Shown: positions 54,956-63,679 of the stretch, in pieces
Layout of the letters: every line of letters begins with the position of its first letter
Numbering within the stretch: position 1 is the stretch's first letter
From: Saccharophagus sp. K07
GTDB taxonomy: Bacteria > Pseudomonadota > Gammaproteobacteria > Pseudomonadales > Cellvibrionaceae
Reading direction: 5' to 3'
Length of the DNA stretch: 64,000 nt
Assembly (NCBI RefSeq): GCF_014336955.1
Contig: NZ_QRAI01000002.1
Span: 62,001-126,000 of the forward strand
The notes under the pieces: generated by a model
The model's database searches: none
What the model saw: only the letters and a program-made list of their open reading frames with translations
Told to the model about the DNA's origin: nothing
Position numbers and translations under genes: made by a program

Positions 54956-55702
54956 TCATCGCCCTCCCGTAACATCCACTAGCGACCCCGTAATGTAACT
55001 GGCTTCATCTGAGGCAAGCCACAAAATTGTTTTGGCAATTTCTTCCGGCTCACCTGCTCGTTGCATGGGAACGGACGGCGCAACGCGTTGAATTCTGCCG
55101 GGTTCGCCGCCTTTTTTATGCATGGTTGTATTAATAATACCTGGGCGCACTGCATTTACACGTATACCTTCGCCTGCGACTTCTTTTGCTAAACCAAGAG
55201 TAAAGGAGTCGATAGCGCCTTTGGTAGCGGCGTAATCGATATATTCGAAAGGAGAACCTATGCGGGAGGCGACGGAAGAAATATTGATAATCGATCCACC
55301 GCGACCGCCTTCGGACTTGCTCATGCGCTTAACTGCCTCGCGTGCGCACAAAAAGCTGCCGATAACATTTACCGCAAATAAATGCGTCAATTCATCTGCC
55401 TTGATATCGCGAAATAATTTCTGGCGCAGAATCGCTGCATTGTTGACGAGCAGATCAATGTGCGGGAATCGCTTATCGACTTGCGCAAACCAATTCAGGA
55501 TATCGGCTTCACTACTCAAATCCACCTTAGAATAAAAAACATCACGGCCAAGTGCGGTGATTTTGGCAGCTATGCTTTCCGCTTCTTGCAGCTGATTTAA
55601 GTAGGTAAATGCGACGTTATAACCACGTTCAGCTGCCAGCAATGCGGTTGCGGCGCCTATGCCCGAACTGGCGCCGGTAATAAGCGCGACCGGATGAGTC
55701 AT
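54956..55702 (-). CDS. Short-chain dehydrogenase/reductase (SDR)
   Basis: 248 residues, classical SDR: TGASSGIGAATAL cofactor site, NNAA (LLVNNAAIL), catalytic Ser (INISSVASRIG), Tyr/Lys (YIDYAATKGAID), and C-terminal YITGSLVDVTGGR. It most resembles FabG/glucose-1-dehydrogenase-like oxidoreductases. NADP preference is likely because the sequence after beta-2 reads FTYLNQLQEAE without an acidic residue. GGAGGAAC precedes the ATG. Divergent from dbpA. Confidence 0.92.
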   Translation of the reverse strand: MTHPVALITGASSGIGAATALLAAERGYNVAFTYLNQLQEAESIAAKITALGRDVFYSKVDLSSEADILNWFAQVDKRFPHIDLLVNNAAILRQKLFRDIKADELTHLFAVNVIGSFLCAREAVKRMSKSEGGRGGSIINISSVASRIGSPFEYIDYAATKGAIDSFTLGLAKEVAGEGIRVNAVRPGIINTTMHKKGGEPGRIQRVAPSVPMQRAGEPEEIAKTILWLASDEASYITGSLVDVTGGR

Positions 55703-55835
55703 AAAGGTTCCTCCTTCAGAGCTGAAAACGGAGTATAACGCTGGGATCTATCGCTTTGTCGATCTCCGCCAATAAGGTACCTTACGCACTTTGCGGCTGA
55801 GTTGTTTCAGTCGTCGTTCCAGATAGGACCCTCCT

Positions 55836-57221
55836 TTGAATACCAATGATTTTTCTTCTCTAAACCTCCGCCCGGAACTCTTGGAAAACCTGGCTACCCT
55901 GGACTTCCATACCATGACGGAGGTGCAGGCCAAGGCGCTGCCGTTGATTCTGGCGGGCCGCGATGTGCTTGCGCAGGCCAAAACCGGCTCCGGCAAAACT
56001 GCCGCGTTTGCCTTGGGACTGCTGCAAAACCTGGATGTGAAGCGTTTTCGCATACAGTCGCTGGTGCTGTGTCCCACGCGGGAGCTGGCGGATCAGGTGG
56101 CGCAGGAGATTCGCCGCCTTGCGCGGGTCGTGCATAACATCAAAGTGCTCACCCTGTGCGGCGGTGCGCCTTTTGGTCCCCAGCTGGGCTCGCTGGAGCA
56201 CGGTGCGCATATAGTGGTCGGCACGCCCGGTCGGATCGAGGAGCATCTGGTCAAAGGCTCTTTGAAGCTGGATGACATCAATACCCTGGTGCTCGATGAG
56301 GCGGACCGCATGTTGGACATGGGATTTCAGCCTGCGCTGGAAGCCATCGTCAGCTATCTCCCCGAGCGACGACAGAATTTGCTGTTCAGCGCGACCTTCG
56401 CGCCGCCCATTCGCGCCATCGCCGAACGTTTTCTGCAGAATCCGGCCAAGGTCGAACTGGAATCCACCCACGATCAAACAACCATTACGCAGACCTTTTA
56501 TCGCGTAGAAGGCGATGCGCCCGATCGCCTCACCGCACTGCGATTATTGCTCGTTACCCGCAGGCCCGATTCCACTTTGGTATTTGCCAACACCAAAGCC
56601 GAAGTACAGCAAATTGCCGATGAATTAAAACGTCACGGTTTTAGCGCCTTGGCGTTGCACGGTGATTTGGAACAAAAATTTCGCGACCAAACGTTGGTGC
56701 TATTCGCCAACAAAAGCGCATCTATTTTGGTGGCGACCGATGTTGCCGCGCGTGGTCTGGATATAGATGCGGTGGATCTGGTTATCAATTACCAAATCGC
56801 CCGGGAGATTGAAGTACATGTACACCGCATAGGTCGCACCGGACGCGCTGGCAGTAGTGGTGAGGCGGTTACGCTGGTCAGCGAAAAAGAACGCTTTAAA
56901 TTGGAACGTCTAGGCGAATTGTTGCAACACACCCCAAGCCTGGAAAACCTGCCGCCAATCAGCCAGCTCAATCAACCGGGATTCAAACCGCCCATGGCGA
57001 CGCTGCAAATCGACGGCGGCAAAAAGCAGAAGCTGCGCCCTGGCGATATAGTGGGCGCTTTGACAGGCGAGGGCGGATTGGCGGCCGATAGCATCGGCAA
57101 AATCAGTGTTGCAGAAAATACCACTTATGTAGCTATAAAACGCAATGTTGCTTCCGATGCGCTGGCGCAAATTGCTAACGGGAAAATGAAGGGCAGGAGT
57201 TTTCGTGCACGGCTGATTTAG
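55836..57221 (+). CDS. dbpA: DEAD-box ATP-dependent RNA helicase DbpA
   Basis: 461 residues, as usual for DbpA. Helicase motifs: Q motif region (TEVQAKALPLILAGRDVLAQ), Walker A AKTGSGKT, PTRELA, DEAD box VLDEADRMLDMGF, SAT (FSATFAPP), ARGLDIDAVDLVINY and HRIGRTGRAG. The last about 75 residues form the DbpA RNA-binding domain (KKQKLRPGDIVGALTGEGGL) that recognises hairpin 92 of 23S rRNA. It acts in 50S subunit assembly. The start codon is TTG with AGGA 7 bp upstream; no better start is seen. Confidence 0.95.
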   Translation: MNTNDFSSLNLRPELLENLATLDFHTMTEVQAKALPLILAGRDVLAQAKTGSGKTAAFALGLLQNLDVKRFRIQSLVLCPTRELADQVAQEIRRLARVVHNIKVLTLCGGAPFGPQLGSLEHGAHIVVGTPGRIEEHLVKGSLKLDDINTLVLDEADRMLDMGFQPALEAIVSYLPERRQNLLFSATFAPPIRAIAERFLQNPAKVELESTHDQTTITQTFYRVEGDAPDRLTALRLLLVTRRPDSTLVFANTKAEVQQIADELKRHGFSALALHGDLEQKFRDQTLVLFANKSASILVATDVAARGLDIDAVDLVINYQIAREIEVHVHRIGRTGRAGSSGEAVTLVSEKERFKLERLGELLQHTPSLENLPPISQLNQPGFKPPMATLQIDGGKKQKLRPGDIVGALTGEGGLAADSIGKISVAENTTYVAIKRNVASDALAQIANGKMKGRSFRARLI

Positions 57222-57245
57222 CGGTGCACGAAAAATCCTGGTAAC

Positions 57246-57590
57246 TTATTTTGCAGTTTGAGCAAATTGCCCGATCAGGCTCGTCAACAGGCTAATGACA
57301 AATATGATCTGGCACCAGAGGAATATTTTGTAGCGGGATCTGGAATTTCTGAATCGTTTGCCGATCTGAAAAATGCCCACAACAAATCCGCCTAATAAAA
57401 TTGGTGCAAGCCCACCACCCGCCCCGCTTGCTATCAACCCCGTTGCCAGAAGTTGATTTAAAAAGGATGCTGAATAGGCCAAGACCGAAAACAAGACTGT
57501 AAAAATAATTAAAATAATTCCTGGTTTTTTGTTTTTTAGATCATCAACCTGAAAATCCGCTGATTTTGGCGTTTCATAAATATTATTCAT
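57246..57590 (-). CDS. Small multi-pass membrane protein
   Basis: About 114 residues from the internal ATG (KELSM in the longer frame; GGAG lies just upstream). Three to four hydrophobic segments: GIILIIFTVLFSVLAYSASFL, LATGLIASGAGGGLAPILLGGFVVGIF and IFLWCQIIFVISLLTSLIGQF, with a basic loop (GKRFRNSRSRYK) before the last. No family recognised. Convergent with dbpA. Confidence 0.7.
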   Translation of the reverse strand: MNNIYETPKSADFQVDDLKNKKPGIILIIFTVLFSVLAYSASFLNQLLATGLIASGAGGGLAPILLGGFVVGIFQIGKRFRNSRSRYKIFLWCQIIFVISLLTSLIGQFAQTAK

Positions 57591-57742
57591 CGATAGCTCC
57601 TTGTTGCGATGGCTGGCATAATGCCATTTCCGCAGGACGGCGATAATGGTGTCCTGCCGTGCGGCTAAACAAAGCAAAAGATGTTAACTTGTGCGATCTG
57701 TAAAGTTTTGATGATGAGGAATTCGGTATTGTATAAAGCATC

Positions 57743-58318
57743 TCAAATTGCTTTATAAGCAATTTGAGATATTTGGCAGGCCGGAGGGTTCATGAAGTAT
57801 GCCGCTATTTCTCCAATGACTGCTGCATCGGCATAGGAAAATAAATCTCGTGCGGCGGTAACCCTGCTGGCTTGATCTCCGGAAACCAGCTTTCGCATAT
57901 TTGTATTGAATGCGGATTTATCCATTTTCCCTTGGTTGGATTTTTCATACCACTGCCTAAAATTGTAAACATCTTGAAATCCCTGCAAGATGCTTACTTT
58001 AGTTTCCGAAATTGGGAATACGATGAAATGATGATCGGGTGTTATGTTGACGTAGACCACATTTGCCGTGTTTAGCAGGGATGCGATTCGATCCGCTCTT
58101 GCCTTTTGGGATAAAGTGCCTATGCCTTGGACGGGTTGCGGAGGGGCATTATTAATCGTGTTAAAAAGCAGGCTGGCGGTCATATTGCACGATGAAATAT
58201 TCGTATTGCTCATGCTGTTTTGTTCCATTAATTTGGCCGTGAGCTTGCTTGTTGAGGGAATCGCAGTCGCAATGCGGTTTAAGGCGGTGATTCCTTGGAT
58301 TTCTAAAAAACTCGGCAT
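57743..58318 (-). CDS. Hypothetical protein
   Basis: 191 residues with a GGAG ribosome site. No signal peptide or membrane helix. Visible stretches: ITALNRIATAIPSTSKLTAKLMEQNS, NVVYVNITPDHHFIVFPISETKVSILQGFQDVYNFRQWYE and ARDLFSYADAAVIGEIAAYF. The HHFIVFPISETKVSILQGF part looks like a beta-rich core typical of immunity or effector-like cytosolic proteins, but this is an impression only. No recognised family and no operon partner. Confidence 0.65.
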   Translation of the reverse strand: MPSFLEIQGITALNRIATAIPSTSKLTAKLMEQNSMSNTNISSCNMTASLLFNTINNAPPQPVQGIGTLSQKARADRIASLLNTANVVYVNITPDHHFIVFPISETKVSILQGFQDVYNFRQWYEKSNQGKMDKSAFNTNMRKLVSGDQASRVTAARDLFSYADAAVIGEIAAYFMNPPACQISQIAYKAI

Positions 58319-58694
58319 AGTTGGTCTCCTAGGTTAAGGGATGAAAGCACGCTTACTCGGACAAATATGATATTAAACGTATGATCAATGCACAGTGGCA
58401 CCTAAAATCAAGCGCTTTTAAGTTGCTGGCTTAGAAGCAATGAGTTGGTCGTAGGCAGTTTTTTGAACAAGAGTTTACTCTAATCGCGCGATTCGTAAAA
58501 CCTGAAACAAGTTACCAATGTAAAGAGTAGGTTAGCTATTGGAGCGGAGAGAGTTTGATCAGGGCTGGAATGGGGGAGAGGTGTGAGTGATATGGTGAAG
58601 GCTGATTTTTGACCAGGATAGATGGAATCGTAAAAAATCTATCCTATTTCTCTCGCAAGGAAATTCAGCAAGGTGAACATGCGGGCCAGAAAAA
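58319..58694. other. Intergenic region
   Basis: About 375 bp upstream of the hypothetical gene and downstream of the DksA-like gene. No convincing ORF, hairpin or repeat seen. Confidence 0.4.
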
Positions 58695-58964
58695 TCACCG
58701 CAGCTGGCTATCTTTACTAGCTCTGCGATTTATCCCGCCGGTAACTTTTTTCTGCTCTTCATCCACCACAGACTGACAAGCCACACATAAACGAACACCC
58801 GGCACCGCTTTCTGTCGCGCTTCAGGTATGGCTGTTCCGCATTCTTCGCAATGTGTGAGACTCGGCCCGCTGGGTAGAAGGCTGCGAGCTTTTTTTACTG
58901 TGTCATCAATACTTGCATCGATCTGATCTTGAACCGCACCATCGCGAGTCCAGCCACCGGCCAT
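58695..58964 (-). CDS. DksA/TraR-type C4 zinc-finger protein (YbiI-like)
   Basis: 89 residues. The four cysteines of the DksA-type zinc finger are visible (HCEECGTAIPEARQKAVPGVRLCVACQ), with a short N-terminal helix. Like E. coli YbiI it lacks the long coiled coil of DksA, so direct control of RNA polymerase through the secondary channel is less certain. AGAGGT precedes the ATG. Confidence 0.9.
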   Translation of the reverse strand: MAGGWTRDGAVQDQIDASIDDTVKKARSLLPSGPSLTHCEECGTAIPEARQKAVPGVRLCVACQSVVDEEQKKVTGGINRRASKDSQLR

Positions 58965-59019
58965 TTTGCACCTCTAGGTTTCAAGGGATTGGTTTTATTA
59001 GAGGTTTAACGGAAAGCAA

Positions 59020-59567
59020 AGTTTCGCCCTTGTTTGGGCATCTTAATTTACTTTTTGTGTTGAGATGCATATAGAGACCGCACGTAGCAGGCAGACTGTC
59101 ATTCTCGCGAAGCGCGGATCCATATTTTCGGGCTTTGGAGAGGCTGGATTCCCGCTTCGCGAGAATGACGATAGCTGGGGCAAGTAATCTTTGCACTTGA
59201 TTTCCATATTCGACTTTTGCGTTCTGATGCTCATGTAGAGCTGCGCACATGAGCGACAAGACGTCATCCTCTACATTTTAGTTCTGATGCTTTTAGAGTC
59301 TTCACATAATTGACAAGACCGTCATCCTCGCGAAGCGGGGATCCATACTTTCGGGCTTTGGAGAAGCTGGATTCCCGCTTCGCGAGTATGACGAAAATCG
59401 GGGTAAGCAATTTGCCCGTTTGATTTTCATATTCGAATTTGAGTTCTGGCTCTCATGTAGAGCCGCGCATGAGCGGCAAGATCGTCATCCTTTTTTATTT
59501 CTGGTGCTTTTAGAGCCTGCACATAACTGACAAGGCAGTCATCCTCGCGAAGCGGGGATCCATATTT
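59020..59567. repeat. Array of about 220-bp repeats carrying long palindromes
   Basis: Two related units (59098-59320 and 59321-59537) plus a truncated third (59538-59567); the sequence just before 59098 looks like a further degenerate end. Each full unit begins with a palindrome whose arms are, in the first copy, 17 bp and perfect (59098-59114 with 59153-59169). In the second copy the palindrome is 59321-59392, nearly perfect. The rest of the unit (ATGTAGAGC..GCGCATGAGCG..ACAAG) is also conserved. The palindrome resembles REP/BIME or small MITE-like elements of gammaproteobacteria. No ORF of note inside. Confidence 0.85.
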
Positions 59568-59594
59568 ACTACTTCGGTGTGATGAGCCATGCTT

Positions 59595-60119
59595 TTATTG
59601 GTGCGTATCTGAATTTAGTTCCTCAACTTTATTTTCTAAAAATTCACACAGCTCACCATAGCCATTAAGCATATTTGAGCACCATATCTTGCCTATGCCA
59701 TCAATCACAATAAAGTCAGATTGGAGCAGTTTGGAATAACCCACTTCCAGAAGGTTGCTCCAGGGCACTTTCTTTGTTCCCTTTAGGGGGCTTTTGTAGT
59801 AAACGAATTCGTCATCGTAGCTAAACTTTACAAAGAAAGCTTGGTATGGAAGAAAGATAGCGCCAGCCACGAAAATGGCAGCAACAAGACAGGCTGGAAT
59901 TTCCTGTCCTTTATAAGATTGAGAAACTAAATAGACGACGAAAGCGGCGAAAGGAATCATCAGGAACGCAAATATTTTGAAAGGCTTTCCGTAGTCGAGA
60001 TGCCGTATATTGCCGTCATGTTTTCCTTCATGTTTTGTGAATGCCACTAATGCCAATACCAAGAGTCCGCCTGCAAGGCCGCTGAGTATTGGTCGGATCT
60101 TGTCAAATATTTCTTCCAT
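59595..60119 (-). CDS. Membrane protein with a PH-like cytosolic part
   Basis: 174 residues. Three hydrophobic segments in the first half (ILSGLAGGLLVLALVAF; IFAFLMIPFAAFVVYLV; CLVAAIFVAGAIFLPYQAFF). A soluble C-terminal part follows (FVKFSYDDEFVYYKSPLKGTKKVPWSNLLEVGYSK) whose strand pattern and KKVPWSNLLEV are reminiscent of bacterial PH-domain (DUF304-like) membrane proteins. Function unknown. It sits between the repeat array and another small hypothetical gene. Confidence 0.65.
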   Translation of the reverse strand: MEEIFDKIRPILSGLAGGLLVLALVAFTKHEGKHDGNIRHLDYGKPFKIFAFLMIPFAAFVVYLVSQSYKGQEIPACLVAAIFVAGAIFLPYQAFFVKFSYDDEFVYYKSPLKGTKKVPWSNLLEVGYSKLLQSDFIVIDGIGKIWCSNMLNGYGELCEFLENKVEELNSDTHQ

Positions 60120-60246
60120 GTAGCCTCATAGAGCTAATGCCGCCTGCGTGAGGCGAGAAGGTGAATCAGTGGTTGAAAGTCACCGGGGTGCCCGTTTTCG
60201 TTCGCCACTGCTTATGCAGATAAGTTTAGTCGACAAGATGTGATTG

Positions 60247-60477
60247 TTATTGTTGCGGCTCAATCTCTAACAAGGATTTGGCCCGAGTCAGCAAGCCGAG
60301 GGCTTCTTGGAATACATTCCCTATATACCCATTCTCTGATGTATCGCGAGATAGCGCAGACTGATCCGCCTGTACGCCTTCAACCAGTTCTTGGAGCATG
60401 CCGGGATGTTTAGTCTCTAGGTGTTGCAACAATACTGTCAGGATGTAGGAGGTTGCATCCGCTTTTACATTTTCCAT
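60247..60477 (-). CDS. Small hypothetical helical protein
   Basis: 76 residues from the ATG at 60477, chosen for the GAGGAAACT ribosome site; the frame is open to 60600. Mostly helical (SYILTVLLQHLETKHPGMLQELVEGVQADQ; NVFQEALGLLTRAKSLLE). No signal, no membrane segment, no recognised family. Confidence 0.55.
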   Translation of the reverse strand: MENVKADATSYILTVLLQHLETKHPGMLQELVEGVQADQSALSRDTSENGYIGNVFQEALGLLTRAKSLLEIEPQQ

Positions 60478-60862
60478 ATGAGTTTCCTCGCTTTTCTCAT
60501 AATGTTGCTTTAGGCGCACTAGCGTTGGATGAAAGCTAAAAGCCAAGAATAGCTTCATAAAAATTACTAAGTCTAAAGCTTTCCTTGATCCAATTCTCAT
60601 TTGGGATGATCAGTACTTCGAACTGCGGTGGTGAGTGAATTTGGGGGGGGGAGCAAACCCTGTGGCAAAGTGGGTGCTGCAAGAAAGGGTGGTATCCGTG
60701 GCTTTGGCGTCGAAATAATTGGCAGGTGTTTGATTCAAATGGCGTCAGATTGATATGTAACGCTTTGATATTTAATGGTTTTCTTGTTTTGGTTCGGTTG
60801 TTGCTAAGGAAGGCCGAGGTTCCCGAATGGGGACCCGATAGACCAACAATCGGTACTCAATT
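60478..60862. other. Intergenic region with the leader of the VPEID-CTERM gene
   Basis: About 385 bp. The first 300 bp show nothing definite apart from a run of nine G near 60645. The last 70 bp form the structured leader described separately (60795-60852). Confidence 0.4.
60795..60852 (+). promoter_or_regulatory. Structured 5' leader, possible cis-regulatory RNA
   Basis: Outer 9-bp stem CGGTTGTTG (60795-60803) / CAACAATCG (60844-60852, one G-U) encloses a 7-bp hairpin GGTTCCC-GAAT-GGGGACC (60818-60835). Single-stranded joining parts hold a perfect Shine-Dalgarno-like AAGGAAGG (60806-60813). The start codon lies only 10 nt downstream and has no ribosome site of its own. I do not recognise it as a named riboswitch class. 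Confidence 0.5.
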
Positions 60863-61147
60863 ATGAAAAAACATCTTTTTGGTTTGTCACTTGTTGCTTC
60901 TTTGATGTTTGTAGCTGGACCTAGCTACGCAGTTGGTACTTGGGGTGGTAACTCAGGCAATAAAGACTTTCTTGATCAACACGTCTGTGAGCGTGCGCCT
61001 AGAAATCCACATTGCACCGGCAGCACCCCGGCACCACAGCCTGCGCCGCATCCGGTTCCAGAAATCGACGCAGCCAATGCTGGCTTGGCTCTCGCCCTGG
61101 TTGGTGGGATTCTGGCCATGCGCCGCGAGCGCCGCAATCGCCGTTAA
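60863..61147 (+). CDS. Small exported protein with VPEID-CTERM (PEP-CTERM-like) sorting tail
   Basis: 94 residues: signal peptide (KKHLFGLSLVASLMFVAGPSYA), a very short mature part with two Cys (CERAPRNPHC) and a Pro-rich spacer, then the tripartite tail VPEIDAANAGLALALVGGILAMRRERRNRR: motif, hydrophobic helix and Arg cluster. Such tails are recognised by exosortase-type transpeptidases that cut and sort proteins to the cell surface, often with exopolysaccharide. No exosortase gene is in the window. A terminator follows, so it is monocistronic behind its structured leader. Confidence 0.9.
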   Translation: MKKHLFGLSLVASLMFVAGPSYAVGTWGGNSGNKDFLDQHVCERAPRNPHCTGSTPAPQPAPHPVPEIDAANAGLALALVGGILAMRRERRNRR

Positions 61148-61172
61148 GCGACTTAAAAGCCTTGTTGGTGGT

Positions 61173-61204
61173 AAGCCTCCAGGTGAGAGCCTGGGGGCTT
61201 TTTT
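61173..61204 (+). terminator. Rho-independent terminator of the VPEID-CTERM gene
   Basis: AAGCCTCCAGG (61173-61183) pairs with CCTGGGGGCTT (61190-61200, one G-U), followed by TTTT. Located 26 bp after the stop. Confidence 0.9.
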
Positions 61205-61297
61205 ATATCTGATAGCCTAAAAATCGTACGAAGCCGGACTTCTTAATAAGGTTGACGCAATTATTGGATTTTTCCCCAGATCGTTCCGCATGGATTT

Positions 61298-63241
61298 TTA
61301 CGCTTGTGCAAATACCAGCAAGGAATTCGCAGGCACAGTGATCGATGCGGAAGTTGTAAAGCCGTGCAGTGGTACCCCCTGTGCATTAATTTGTCCGCCA
61401 TTGCCGGCCGTGGTGGGATTAACCCAGTTGTCATATACATCGCTGTTAAAAACCTCAAGCCAAGTTCCCTGCGCTGGAAACCCGATCTGATAGTTATAGA
61501 GAATTGAATTATTAAGACTGGCTACAACGATAACATCATGCCCCTCTCCGGGTACCCAGCGATGAAAGGTGAGAATTCGATCTTCATCGTTAGCATAGGT
61601 GGGTCTGAACCCATTTCCTCGCAAGGCTGGCTGACGCCATCTCAGCCCTAAAAGCTCGCGTGTAAAACGTAAAAAATCACGCATTGCGGGATCTGGTTGC
61701 TCAAGGCCTTCCCAATAAATTCTCAACTCGGGCCTATAGGCAAGATTGTCGGACCACTGTTTATCTTCCAGGAATTCCTGACCCATAAACATCATGGGGA
61801 TGCCGGGAGCAGTCAAACAAATGCCCATGGCTACCCGGCTGCGACTGCGTGCGTACCAGCTACGTGAATTGCTAGGGTCGCTCAAATAGGCAATACGTGC
61901 TTCGCGCGAATTATCGGAATCACGCAACACAAGATCGTGATTTTCTGGGCCTTGCACAAAACGCCAATGCTCCGCAAATCCCGGTTGCCACAGTGACTCG
62001 GCTAGCCTTGCCATAGGAACAGGATGATCGCCGGGAGCGCTTGCCGCGCTGATTGCAGACCGCAAAGTAATTCGCAGACCGTCAGCCAATGTCGTATCAA
62101 AGCCGGCACCGCCTAACTCGCTCGGCGTTGTGACGAAGGGGTTTACTCCCCAATACTCCGCCTTCTGCAGTGCATTTGGCTTTGTGGCGCGCACAGCGGA
62201 GGACAGGTTTTGTAAAAACTGCCAGCCATGAGGTGCGCCATCGTGATCTATAACACTCGTCTGGTCGTAACGTAAGCCATCAATTTTGTATTCGGTCAAA
62301 AGAAACCGCGCATTGTCGATCAGAAGTGCACACACCTGCGGTTTGCCGAAATCAAAAACCCTGCCGCCGGCGTGTTCCTTTTCGCCGAAATAAAGTGAAT
62401 TGGTAAATAGGGGGGGAGGGTTGTTATCCTGCCCGTGCTGGCGGTCGAAAAAGTAAATACTTTCGTTACCAAAATCACCGCCAGCATGGTTATAAACCAC
62501 ATCAAAAATGACGGCGATACCATATATATGAGCAAGATCGACAAGTGCTTTTAATTGATTCATTTCTCCACGGAGATGTTCGAATTCATAAGGGGATAGT
62601 GCACAATCAGTCAGCAGTTTATTGAGTCGCTCCACATAGGGTGGCAGATCGGCGTCACTTACGGAAAAATCAGACTCTGGGGAAAAATAATCCACCCCGT
62701 TGTAGCCCAAGCTGAATTCCGTTTGAAATTCTTGAATCGGCAGCAACTGAATGGCGGTCACGCCCAGGTCTGCGAGGTATGGTAATTTTTCGGCGACATC
62801 CAGAAATGTCCCCAATGCAGGCGGCCATCTGGGCGTATAAAAAGTGCCGACATGTAATTGATAAATGACGAAATCCTGAAACGCTGGTGTTACATAGCCG
62901 GTATCATGCCAAGCGAAATCATCCTTGCGGATGACGCACTCGCCCGCGTCCCAATCCAACTCGCGTGCATAAGGATCGCGTTTAAATCCTCCACCCGCTT
63001 CCCCCACGACCCACAACTTATAATGCTGCCGGTCTTTTGCGCCGCGAACGAAACCCCACCAATGCCCGTTCTCCGTCGGAATTAAGCGCGTGGCATCGCT
63101 GGGCGTCCAGCCGATAAAAGGCCCTAATATATGAACCTCTCGTGCCGTGCCGCCCCACACACGAAAAGTTGCTCCATCACCAATAAGATTTGCTCCCATT
63201 GGTGTCTGTTCAGTGATGTAGTCCAAGGTTACCAAACTCAT
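61298..63241 (-). CDS. GH13 alpha-amylase-family protein, branching-enzyme-like with CBM48
   Basis: 647 residues from the ATG at 63241 (GGAG upstream). N-terminal CBM48-like domain (GATFRVWGGTAREVHILGPFIGW). TIM barrel with conserved region I VVYNH, II nucleophile DGLRYDQTS, III acid QKAEYW and IV GPENHD. A C-terminal all-beta domain ends the protein (DVIVVASLNNS; TVPANSLLVFAQA). The family includes glycogen branching enzymes and trehalose-forming hydrolases. The acid Glu follows KA instead of the usual AEE/AED context of branching enzymes, so the reaction is uncertain. No signal peptide, so cytosolic; no glg genes adjacent. Confidence 0.82.
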   Translation of the reverse strand: MSLVTLDYITEQTPMGANLIGDGATFRVWGGTAREVHILGPFIGWTPSDATRLIPTENGHWWGFVRGAKDRQHYKLWVVGEAGGGFKRDPYARELDWDAGECVIRKDDFAWHDTGYVTPAFQDFVIYQLHVGTFYTPRWPPALGTFLDVAEKLPYLADLGVTAIQLLPIQEFQTEFSLGYNGVDYFSPESDFSVSDADLPPYVERLNKLLTDCALSPYEFEHLRGEMNQLKALVDLAHIYGIAVIFDVVYNHAGGDFGNESIYFFDRQHGQDNNPPPLFTNSLYFGEKEHAGGRVFDFGKPQVCALLIDNARFLLTEYKIDGLRYDQTSVIDHDGAPHGWQFLQNLSSAVRATKPNALQKAEYWGVNPFVTTPSELGGAGFDTTLADGLRITLRSAISAASAPGDHPVPMARLAESLWQPGFAEHWRFVQGPENHDLVLRDSDNSREARIAYLSDPSNSRSWYARSRSRVAMGICLTAPGIPMMFMGQEFLEDKQWSDNLAYRPELRIYWEGLEQPDPAMRDFLRFTRELLGLRWRQPALRGNGFRPTYANDEDRILTFHRWVPGEGHDVIVVASLNNSILYNYQIGFPAQGTWLEVFNSDVYDNWVNPTTAGNGGQINAQGVPLHGFTTSASITVPANSLLVFAQA

Positions 63242-63679
63242 ATTATTCGTCTCCGACAAACATAAACAATTTGGTTTTTGCGAGGCAATTGACGAGGCTG
63301 TGGAAATGGCTCGCAAGAATTAGCGTTAATTCAGATCTGAAGGGAAATTGATATTGAGTCAAACGTTCGATAGGGCTTTCCATGCGTCACACTCCCCTGT
63401 GTGATTGGATGATCAAGGGATTATTTGTTAACACACAGTAAATAAATTCACAATAAATTTTTGGGTAGCGGAAAAAATCAAATCAGCAAAGAAGTTTTTA
63501 GGAAGAATTTAACTAAAGGGCCGTTATCAATAGTTCATTAATGAAGATTACGTTTGGACTATCTACAACAGCGCCGACCGCAACGTAGCGAAGAAATGTC
63601 AAGGGCAGGGAATATTTATCGCGGCAAGGTGGTCAGCAGCCGAGCGACGTTTTGGAAATCATGCCATTGGTGGTATTTT
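63242..63679. other. Intergenic region
   Basis: About 440 bp, AT-rich in part, upstream of the GH13 gene. I see no ORF, strong hairpin or known operator. Confidence 0.4.

Noticed and set aside
59020-59567. CRISPR-like array
   Set aside because: Units are about 220 bp with internal palindromes and no short repeat/unique-spacer pattern; no cas genes in the window.
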